IMG/VR virus record: IMGVR_UViG_3300032053_000429
Span: 1 to 26,916 of that record
Strand: one strand, 5' to 3'
Length of the DNA: 26,916 nucleotides
Source: a virus
The translations under genes were made by a program, and so were the position numbers. Positions 14,834 to 21,162 of the stretch are shown piece after piece. Each line of letters starts with the position of its first letter. Position 1 is the first letter of the stretch. A model generated the notes under the pieces. The model was not told the DNA's origin and ran no database searches. It saw only the letters and a list, made by a program, of their open reading frames with translations.

Positions 14834-17655
14834 AGACCCATAGTCCCGTTTCTATAGTTCGGGGGAGAATAAGGATAAGTAGTCCCAGTAAACCACGAGA
14901 GCTGAGGAGTTTCAGACGCAGTGGCAGCATTCTCCCACACGTATGTGTAGGAAGTCGAGGTGTTGTTAAACCGCTCCTCATTCTTCGGAATTAGGGTGAC
15001 TTGCGCGATTCCCAATTTGATCGCAGAAATGTCACGACCGAATTGAGACCTAATTTGCTCGTCACAAGAGTACACGTTTACGTAGCGTAAGAGGTTTCCC
15101 GCATACTCCTCAATTCGTGCGGTGTTGGTAACAATTGTGTTCGTCCAATCCGTAACTGTTGGTAAAGGTGCGAAAGCCCGCATAACCCGGTACAAGTTTC
15201 GCTCATCTTTAGACAAGATAGTATCTTCCGAGTAGAGGGCGTAAGCAGGGTTAAAGTACGGGATATACGGGAGCGTAAGGAATTCCCCCTCCGTAAACTC
15301 AGAGGAAAGGACAAATAATCCGTTTTCAACGTATACGGAGAAGTCAAAGAGGGGACTTACATTAGCCGTTGCCGTGTAAGAAAGAACGGTGCTACCCTGC
15401 CTGAAGATTGTTGTGTCACCTTTGAAGAACCGAAACATTCGTGTTGGTTCGGTCACACTCTTGTCAAAGAGAGCGTTCGAGAGCTGTAGGTTTTGATCAG
15501 AGGTGTAAGCAAGAGGAATAACTAAAGATTGATCTATCAGATCGTTAATCAGAGTGCTGCCGGGTGTAAAAAATTCCGCTGCGATGAAATACTGCGGAGT
15601 CGAAACACTGGTTTCTCTGTACTCCAGGTAGGTCCCAACTGGGAACCGTGGTTTGTACTTGAAAATTGGTAAGCCGGTGTCCGAGTTCTGAACGATTATT
15701 TCCTTAACTATTCCAAGTTCAACCAGCTGATCAAAATAGTTTTTGGTGGAAAGACCATTCGGCTGGTATATAAAACCCTGTAAAACGTACGCAAACTTGT
15801 TCACGCCCCCTTTCACCGGGTCAACATAGTTGAAGTATGGGTCAGCAACAGCACTTGGTCCTGGGCCAATTTGGGGGGTAGTTACCCACTGCCCTGAAGT
15901 GTAAGAACCGCCTGTGGTCAAGGTTAAAGGGGTTGCTTCGGAACCAAGCAAACCAGCTGACAACGCACTGGTCACATTGTTTGAAGCTTGCTCCAGTGTG
16001 AAGTCCTGAGAAACAACCCAAGCTAATGCTCCGGGACGCTTTTCGAGGGGGACCGAAGAAGTGGGGTCCGGAATAAATTGACCGTCATCCGGAACGTAGT
16101 CATACTGAACAATTTCGGGGTTGTATACGCTTGCTTGAGTTATAGTGTAGCTGTTTCCTACCAGCCAATCTGAATACGCTTTGACTTCAGATATTTTTCC
16201 CTCTACGATTAAAACTGGAATTTCCGCCTTAGACCCAATATTTACATTGTCTAGGATAACGTGAAGTTCCCCATCTCCTCCGTCACTTGGGCTCCAGTAT
16301 ACAATATCACTTTGAAGATAATTCCCTGCCTGAAGAAGCTTGATTTGCCTCATCCCAAGGTTTCCATACACTGTCTGATCTTTTTTATTGTCCGAGTACG
16401 GAGTGAAAGACGACAAAACAGGGTAGTAAATCTTGGACGGAATTGTTTGAAGAACCAAATCGTTCTGACTGAGCAATTGCTCGGAAGGCTCAAAAGTGTA
16501 AACTTGCGTGTAAAGGGCTGCGGAAGCAGCAAGTTGAGGAGGTGTGTTGAACGCTTTGGCCGAAAAGACCCGAGGATTTACGTATCGGTCAGGAGCGTCA
16601 AAGGTTAAGTTAAAGGCTGAGTCGACATCACTAACGCTCGGGTCAGTGTACGCTGGAAACACGTTACCAGGCTGTAAGATCTCAAACAACCGATTTCGGA
16701 AGTTTAGCGAGGAATTTCGAAGATTCACCCCGTACGAGCTGTTAGCATCAACCTCAAGTGTGATGTCGTACTGAACTTGACTAAGTGTAAGGGGATACAG
16801 ATGCCCAGTCATTCCAACCGGCACTGAAAAGTTGACAACGTTTTGACCTCTGCTCAACTGCTCTTCCGTCAACTCCACACCGTCTGGTCCGAGGACGAAG
16901 AAAGAAACTTGACCACTCGGCAAAACATAGTTGGTTAAATAATTGTAAGAATACTCGGAGCCTCTGTTAGGTTGGACGGAGGTTTGAGTACCGATTCCGT
17001 AAAAGTCGATGAAGAAATCTTGCCAATCTTGGCTGCTAACCGGATTCTTTCTACGAATAAGCGTGAAGAAACGTTCCTGAACTTCCTGATATGTTTCTAC
17101 GTCCGACCCGCCAGTCGCCGGTTGGGGGTTAATGGCAGATAAACCAGCCACGTTCACCGCAGATGAGCCAACGATGGAGTTGGCGGGAACATTGTAAATG
17201 GTGCCAACAAACTCAGAATAAACTGAGACGTACAGAACCGTCTCTCCCGGTGGGAAAGTGTGCGCGTCTAGTGTAACGAAGTTAAAAACTTCACCCCCCG
17301 TTAAGTTCGGGTTGGTGGTGAAAACAGAGCCAGAAGGAACTGTGACTGGGGTGTTTGACGCGGGTATGGTCAACACAAGACGTGCGATTGAAGCCGTCCC
17401 CAAGCGACGCATAGCGCCTAGGAAAGGTCCAATCCATTCAATAAGTAATTTCTGTGGAAGCTGATTTAACCAGAAGAGGAATTCACCCTGCGCAAAAACC
17501 TGCCCTTCAAGCAAGGCTGCCAAAGGGTTTCCCGCACTAAAATCGTTAAGAGTCTGGTTAGACGCAAAGTAGACTCTCTGGGAAGCTGCTTGAACAAGTT
17601 GAGCCTCGTTTCTAGGGTCAATGGAAACAGAGGGTAGCGGAGCGTATCTAGGCAC
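14830..17655 (-). CDS. Baseplate wedge protein, gp6/J-like
   Basis: This frame encodes 941 residues from a GTG at 17655, chosen because a strong AAGGAGG lies seven bases upstream. The Baseplate_J signature is in the first 230 residues: ARLVLTIPASNTPVTVPSGS, then VFNFVTLDAHTFPPGET, then a GTIYNVPANSI strand and GGSDVETYQEVQERFFTLI, followed by SSQDWQDFF. Proteins of this family (T4 gp6, P2 gpJ) form the wedge ring that surrounds the hub and transmits sheath contraction. The protein is longer than T4 gp6 and much longer than P2 gpJ, and its C-terminal 500 residues are beta-rich and unassigned. It sits between an unknown virion protein and two large baseplate-region proteins. Confidence 0.85.
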   Translation of the reverse strand: MPRYAPLPSVSIDPRNEAQLVQAASQRVYFASNQTLNDFSAGNPLAALLEGQVFAQGEFLFWLNQLPQKLLIEWIGPFLGAMRRLGTASIARLVLTIPASNTPVTVPSGSVFTTNPNLTGGEVFNFVTLDAHTFPPGETVLYVSVYSEFVGTIYNVPANSIVGSSAVNVAGLSAINPQPATGGSDVETYQEVQERFFTLIRRKNPVSSQDWQDFFIDFYGIGTQTSVQPNRGSEYSYNYLTNYVLPSGQVSFFVLGPDGVELTEEQLSRGQNVVNFSVPVGMTGHLYPLTLSQVQYDITLEVDANSSYGVNLRNSSLNFRNRLFEILQPGNVFPAYTDPSVSDVDSAFNLTFDAPDRYVNPRVFSAKAFNTPPQLAASAALYTQVYTFEPSEQLLSQNDLVLQTIPSKIYYPVLSSFTPYSDNKKDQTVYGNLGMRQIKLLQAGNYLQSDIVYWSPSDGGDGELHVILDNVNIGSKAEIPVLIVEGKISEVKAYSDWLVGNSYTITQASVYNPEIVQYDYVPDDGQFIPDPTSSVPLEKRPGALAWVVSQDFTLEQASNNVTSALSAGLLGSEATPLTLTTGGSYTSGQWVTTPQIGPGPSAVADPYFNYVDPVKGGVNKFAYVLQGFIYQPNGLSTKNYFDQLVELGIVKEIIVQNSDTGLPIFKYKPRFPVGTYLEYRETSVSTPQYFIAAEFFTPGSTLINDLIDQSLVIPLAYTSDQNLQLSNALFDKSVTEPTRMFRFFKGDTTIFRQGSTVLSYTATANVSPLFDFSVYVENGLFVLSSEFTEGEFLTLPYIPYFNPAYALYSEDTILSKDERNLYRVMRAFAPLPTVTDWTNTIVTNTARIEEYAGNLLRYVNVYSCDEQIRSQFGRDISAIKLGIAQVTLIPKNEERFNNTSTSYTYVWENAATASETPQLSWFTGTTYPYSPPNYRNGTMGL

Positions 17656-17662
17656 GGGGAAA

Positions 17663-17669
17663 CCTCCTT
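17663..17669 (-). promoter_or_regulatory. Strong ribosome-binding site that fixes the GTG start of the gp6-like gene
   Basis: The coding strand reads AAGGAGG and then seven bases to GTG. The site overlaps the TAA stop of the preceding gene. No ATG with comparable support is nearby. Confidence 0.75.
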
Positions 17670-18225
17670 AAAGCGGGCAAACTGTTACGGTATTTCCTGC
17701 GCCTACGGAGTAGTTTTTACAATCGATGTCTGCTTCTGAGTAGTAAACCCCGTTATCAATAACCAACTGCTCCAGTAAATTGTCGATTTGATCTTTTAAA
17801 ACTAGCTTTGTTATCAAGTCCTCGTTATCTAGACCTGCAAATTTCTGGGGAATTGTAGGGGAAGTGTAACCCGGAGGGTTGTTATATTTGTCGTTCGTTG
17901 TAAAACTTTTTGGGGCGTTTTCCCTGACGTTGGCAGGGTTACTAAGATCGAGATCAGGGTCATATCCAAAATTCCAGACACCTGTAACAACCTTAGAGCC
18001 GGAAATAGCAATTCCGCTAATCAGCTGACCACCTTCAACGTTTGGTTGGGGGGTCGTAAGGGTGATATACCGGGAGTCCAAACCATTTGGTCCCGATGTT
18101 ACAAGGGAGTTCAGGCCGAGCGGAGAATAATGCCAGTCAAGGTCTTGACCGTCAAATGAAATTTGCTTGGCACCATTTAGCCACTGGCTTGTAACGATGA
18201 CACCACTAGAAAAAGTTGTCTTCAT
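17668..18225 (-). CDS. Virion protein of unknown function, first gene of the baseplate block
   Basis: This frame encodes 185 residues. The N-terminus FSSGVIVTSQWLNGAKQISF with DGQDLDWHYSP resembles the start of phage tail-fibre or baseplate-attached proteins, where a short 'IVT-x-WLN' segment precedes the first beta domain. The middle is Gly/Asn/Pro-rich; residues about 130-160 are helical (NEDLITKLVLKDQIDNLLEQ). The C-terminus ends VTVCPL. It follows the terminator and AGGGTAAAAC element, 29 bases downstream, and is preceded by AGGGA as a ribosome-binding site. A short fibre, adaptor or gp6-partner role is a guess from position. Confidence 0.7.
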   Translation of the reverse strand: MKTTFSSGVIVTSQWLNGAKQISFDGQDLDWHYSPLGLNSLVTSGPNGLDSRYITLTTPQPNVEGGQLISGIAISGSKVVTGVWNFGYDPDLDLSNPANVRENAPKSFTTNDKYNNPPGYTSPTIPQKFAGLDNEDLITKLVLKDQIDNLLEQLVIDNGVYYSEADIDCKNYSVGAGNTVTVCPL

Positions 18226-18254
18226 GAATCCCTACGGATTACCTTCTTACACTG

Positions 18255-18264
18255 GTTTTACCCT
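18255..18264 (-). promoter_or_regulatory. Putative late promoter element, copy 4 (AGGGTAAAAC)
   Basis: The coding strand reads AGGGTAAAAC, two bases after the U-run of the intrinsic terminator and 29 bases before the ATG at 18225. Its position directly after a terminator is the best single argument that it is a promoter. Confidence 0.6.
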
Positions 18265-18266
18265 AC

Positions 18267-18291
18267 AAAAAATCCCCAGCCGAAGCCGGGG
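18267..18291 (-). terminator. Intrinsic terminator after the tail tube gene
   Basis: CCCCGGC and GCTGGGG form a seven-base-pair stem (one G-U) closed by the very stable UUCG tetraloop, followed by A and six T on the coding strand. It lies 24 bases after the tail tube stop and should end transcripts of the decoration, capsid and tube genes. Confidence 0.9.
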
Positions 18292-18315
18292 ACAAGTAAC
18301 TCTGAAACCGATGAA

Positions 18316-18759
18316 TCAGGTGCGTTCCCAGTAGTTAACCGTAAAGGCACACTCAATCGTCTGAACGTTTCCGCTCTCACGGTCAACGTCAGCGGTTGTA
18401 ACTGACTTATACTGACAACCGTAAAGAACGTATTGGCCGCCTGCAGGAGCAGAACCAGAACCGATACAATCTTTGGGGGTTACAGTAACTGTGATTTCCT
18501 CACAGTTGTATGAAAGCCAGAATTGCTCGAGTTGTTTGAAGATGGTAGGGTCGTACGGGGCCTCTAACGTTACGTCGTCTGCGGTTCTTGGTCCGATGAC
18601 GTGGTACAGTCTGTTGCCAGATCCGTTGGCGTACCGACTGTCCTCGGCTGAATCCTTGACACCGCTGAACTTAGTGAACACCGCTGTAAAAGTGGGTCCA
18701 CCAAGAGCTGTGAATGAAACTTCGTACTGAGACTTGGTAATTGGTCTTAAAATAGCCAT
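18316..18759 (-). CDS. Tail tube protein, gp19-like
   Basis: This frame encodes 147 residues from the ATG at 18759, with a near-perfect AAGGAGGTG five bases upstream, suggesting very high translation. The sequence FTKFSGVKDSAEDSRYANGS and then RLYHVIGPRTADDVTLEAPY matches the T4 gp19/tail tube pattern, and the C-terminal half has paired strands (EEITVTVTPKD, TIECAFTVNYWER). Tail tube monomers stack as hexameric rings inside the sheath. The gene lies between the capsid gene and a strong terminator, far from the sheath gene. In T4 and Mu relatives the sheath and tube genes are usually adjacent. Confidence 0.85.
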   Translation of the reverse strand: MAILRPITKSQYEVSFTALGGPTFTAVFTKFSGVKDSAEDSRYANGSGNRLYHVIGPRTADDVTLEAPYDPTIFKQLEQFWLSYNCEEITVTVTPKDCIGSGSAPAGGQYVLYGCQYKSVTTADVDRESGNVQTIECAFTVNYWERT

Positions 18760-18764
18760 GATGA

Positions 18765-18773
18765 CACCTCCTT
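18765..18773 (-). promoter_or_regulatory. Near-consensus ribosome-binding site of the tail tube gene
   Basis: The coding strand reads AAGGAGGTG, then five bases to ATG. It is the strongest Shine-Dalgarno sequence I noticed, in keeping with a protein needed in many copies. Confidence 0.75.
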
Positions 18774-18787
18774 ATGTATTTCTTGGA

Positions 18788-19840
18788 TCAACCAAGAATG
18801 TTGGAGATCATCGCGCCAGAACCGATAAGACCAGTGGCACCAAGACCAACCAGGTTAACAACACGCTCAACAGTGATTTCAGCACGAACCACGCGGCGCT
18901 CACGAATGTAGTACTCGGGGCGAACAGCAGGGGTGCCGGTCAGTTGATAGGTGTAAGCGAAAGCAGGGGTAGCAGCGTTAGCGCCACCAGCAGGCATTAC
19001 GCTGTCTGAAGGACCATTGGGGCTGTAGAACAGCAGGATTCCGTTTGAAGGGAATACAGGCTGCAGGGTGCCATCGGTGGCAAGATAACGGCCTTCAGCA
19101 ACGCGCAGACCACGCTCAAGACCGAAGTAACGGGCAAGAAGGTCTGTGTCGACTGAATCGGCAGTGGTGTACTTGATACGCTCAAGGATAGCCTGGTTGG
19201 TCAGCAGTTGATCAAATACGGCAGTTCCCAGAACCATGGAGTTCGGGCGAATACCAATCTGGTTGGCAACTGAACGCTTCAGGGTCAGAACGTCTTCGAT
19301 CGGGTTGGAAGTCAGTGAAGACCAAGCCGAAGGGCCAGCTGCAGAAGTGTAGCTAGCGGCAAAGTTTGTCCAGCTGGTGAAACCAAGACCGGTTTGAGTA
19401 GCAGCGCCAGCGCTGGGCTCGTAAGGGTTGTAACCAGCAGTTACAGTCACAGCCTGGCTTACGGTGTACTCGTAAGCATTCATCAGGCGGGACATGGCGT
19501 TGCGTGTTTCAATCGCACGCAGGTCAACTTGCGCAGGACCTTCGCCAGCGTTCTCGATGACTTCTTCGGGCAGTTCCCAAGCCACGACTTCTTGCTCAAG
19601 CGCATAAGGCTCGGCGTCGTAACGGCTTTGAACGAACGGAATGTTGGTTCCGTATGCACGACGGAAATCGTTGATGGCGAACTGCTCTTTGCCGAAGCGC
19701 AGAATGCGGCCAGCACGAGTCGGGGTGTCAACAACAGGGGCAATAAAGTTGGCGATATTAGTCGCCGGAAGCATGAAACCTTGTGCGAGCGTAGTCAGAA
19801 TCGGATCTACGCCAGCATAGGTTTGCTGGAGGTTCATCAT
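18788..19840 (-). CDS. Major capsid protein
   Basis: This frame encodes 350 residues. It has the character of an HK97-fold major capsid protein: an N-terminal arm (ILTTLAQGFMLPATNIANFI), a long helix (DLRAIETRNAMSRLMNAYEY), then LKRSVANQIGIRPNSMVLGTAVFDQLL, the segment often seen in E-type capsid proteins, and a C-terminal REYYIRERRVVRAE-like strand (PEYYIRERRVVRAEITVE). Gene order (portal, protease/scaffold, minor head, decoration, capsid) supports it. Two adjacent ATG codons lie at 19840 and 19837. The AGGAG is ten bases upstream, longer than usual, with pyrimidine-rich CCTCCCTCCC between. Codon use is uniform, as expected for a highly expressed gene. No delta domain is apparent. Confidence 0.88.
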   Translation of the reverse strand: MMNLQQTYAGVDPILTTLAQGFMLPATNIANFIAPVVDTPTRAGRILRFGKEQFAINDFRRAYGTNIPFVQSRYDAEPYALEQEVVAWELPEEVIENAGEGPAQVDLRAIETRNAMSRLMNAYEYTVSQAVTVTAGYNPYEPSAGAATQTGLGFTSWTNFAASYTSAAGPSAWSSLTSNPIEDVLTLKRSVANQIGIRPNSMVLGTAVFDQLLTNQAILERIKYTTADSVDTDLLARYFGLERGLRVAEGRYLATDGTLQPVFPSNGILLFYSPNGPSDSVMPAGGANAATPAFAYTYQLTGTPAVRPEYYIRERRVVRAEITVERVVNLVGLGATGLIGSGAMISNILG

Positions 19841-19889
19841 GGGAGGGAGGCTCCTAAATAGTTAAACGACTTCAAATGGTTTGAAACCA

Positions 19890-19923
19890 CAGTTGGGACT
19901 TACACCCGGAGGATGCCCAACTG
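19890..19923 (-). repeat. Structured leader between decoration and capsid genes
   Basis: On the coding strand CAGTTGGG pairs with CCCAACTG (eight base pairs). Inside, CATCC pairs with GGGTG around a three-base loop, leaving a five-base bulge (TAAGT). A second small hairpin TGGTT-TCA-AACCA follows. No U-run is present, so it is unlikely to be a terminator. It may set the capsid-to-decoration ratio or protect a processed mRNA end. Confidence 0.55.
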
Positions 19924-19933
19924 AGTTTAGTTA

Positions 19934-20413
19934 TCAGGCGAAGCTGACAAGAGCGAACTTGCGACCGCCGATTCCGATTTGCTCGCGAATCAGAGGAGTG
20001 GTGCCGTCCAGGGTGACGGGGGTGCCGTCGCCAACGCCAACAGCTTGACCCAGATCGTTAATTTCGAGTTGGGTGTTGAGGGTCAGATCGGTTAGAGTTG
20101 CAGCAGGAGCAACTTCAACCAACAGAAGACCGGAAGTAGCAACGGTCAGCTGACGAGCGGTGTAAGGCTGAGCCAGAGCGGTAGGCATATACGCCTGGTT
20201 GATACCAACGATGGTGTCTACGCCGCCGGGGGTAGTGAAAGCATCTGGGGCAGCAGCGAAGTTAGGGCCAGCCCAGGTAGCGTAAGAAACGGCGCGGAAT
20301 TCGCCGATTTCAACAACACCGGGATCGCCATCTTGATTGTCAGCAGGAGCTTCGAAAGTTTCTGCGTAACGGATGTACTGGCGGCCATATACGGGACCTG
20401 CGTTTGTAGCCAT
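19934..20413 (-). CDS. Putative capsid decoration (cement) protein
   Basis: This frame encodes 159 residues. It is Ala/Gly/Thr-rich with short beta segments (SGLLLVEVAPAATLTDLTL, then TQLEINDLGQAVGVGDGTPV) that recall small capsid cement proteins of the DUF2190 or lambda D type. The position directly upstream of the major capsid gene is the classic place for a decoration protein. The same transcript probably carries capsid and tail tube genes, all needed in many copies. No catalytic motif is visible. The family match is by eye and weak; the positional argument is stronger. Confidence 0.55.
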   Translation of the reverse strand: MATNAGPVYGRQYIRYAETFEAPADNQDGDPGVVEIGEFRAVSYATWAGPNFAAAPDAFTTPGGVDTIVGINQAYMPTALAQPYTARQLTVATSGLLLVEVAPAATLTDLTLNTQLEINDLGQAVGVGDGTPVTLDGTTPLIREQIGIGGRKFALVSFA

Positions 20414-20491
20414 GTTAATGTCTCTTAATAATAGGACTTCAATGTTTTTTGTTTGCTCTGGGGCTTGTTTTTAACCCAGTTAAACTGAATG

Positions 20492-20501
20492 GTTTTACCC
20501 T
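20492..20501 (-). promoter_or_regulatory. Putative late promoter element, copy 5 (AGGGTAAAAC)
   Basis: The coding strand reads AGGGTAAAAC and overlaps the TAA stop of the minor head gene. It lies 78 bases before the decoration gene's ATG, the longest spacing of all copies. A related GGGTTAAAAAC occurs closer, at about 20466-20476. Confidence 0.5.
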
Positions 20502-21154
20502 TATCGGTAGTCGATGCTACACCGGCAACGGTCGTAGCATTGACATTCTTTGCCTGGCATAGGGAGGGTACCCATCGGTTGCCAGCCAAGTCGGCCAAAC
20601 ATAACGCAATCAGGGCAAGTTCGTGAGTCGAGTTTTGGAACTCGCATCATTTCCTGGTATCCCTGATCTTGTCGAACGTAGTACTGGCCGAGATTGAAGA
20701 AAGAGTATGAAGGGTTAGCTAAGTAACGAACAACACGAACCAGCAACCCAGGCCAACTCTTAACTTCGCTGAAATCTTGTGTCTTGTCGCCCAACAGAAT
20801 TCCTCCGTTGTCGAGTGCGTCTTTTGTTTCAACCAAAAATTCTTGAAGCGGAGGGAGCATTTCGCCGACGATTGTGGGCCATGCCCGCTCCATCTTGCCA
20901 CGAGGGTTGATATCTTCGGCGCCGAGGTTGACAGCGGCAAGCGCAGAGATGAGAGTTTTGTCGAGTAACGACCTCTCGTACTCATCCCACCTCATTTGCT
21001 TATCTCGAAGACCTTTCACCAAAACTTTCGACTCCTGAGTCATGCGCTCTTCAAGCTCGGCTTGAGAATTCACTTTCTTTCGAAGAGCCTCGGCTTGGGT
21101 GAAGTAATCTCCCCTCCGTTTCGTGGCCATGCCAATCAGAGAGAGGAGATCCAT
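20501..21154 (-). CDS. Minor head / head morphogenesis protein, Mu F-like C-terminus
   Basis: This frame encodes 217 residues. The C-terminal 40 residues carry LDSRTCPDC (Cys180, Cys183), then PMPGKECQCYDRCRCSID (Cys204, 206, 210, 212). This is the ending of Mu F / SPP1 gp7-type head morphogenesis proteins, where a TCxxC followed by a P-x-CxCxC-like cluster is typical and probably binds zinc. The N-terminal half is helical and charged. It is shorter than full-length F proteins, so only the C-terminal module may be present. In Mu such proteins attach near the portal vertex during prohead assembly. It starts eight bases after the protease/scaffold stop, with GAGG as ribosome-binding site. Confidence 0.6.
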   Translation of the reverse strand: MDLLSLIGMATKRRGDYFTQAEALRKKVNSQAELEERMTQESKVLVKGLRDKQMRWDEYERSLLDKTLISALAAVNLGAEDINPRGKMERAWPTIVGEMLPPLQEFLVETKDALDNGGILLGDKTQDFSEVKSWPGLLVRVVRYLANPSYSFFNLGQYYVRQDQGYQEMMRVPKLDSRTCPDCVMFGRLGWQPMGTLPMPGKECQCYDRCRCSIDYR

Positions 21155-21162
21155 TTCAAACC

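Noticed and set aside
19890-19923. Intrinsic terminator between decoration and capsid genes
   Set aside because: The hairpin is followed by TGGTTTCAAACCA, with no U-run, and ending transcription before the capsid gene would make little sense without a promoter copy there.
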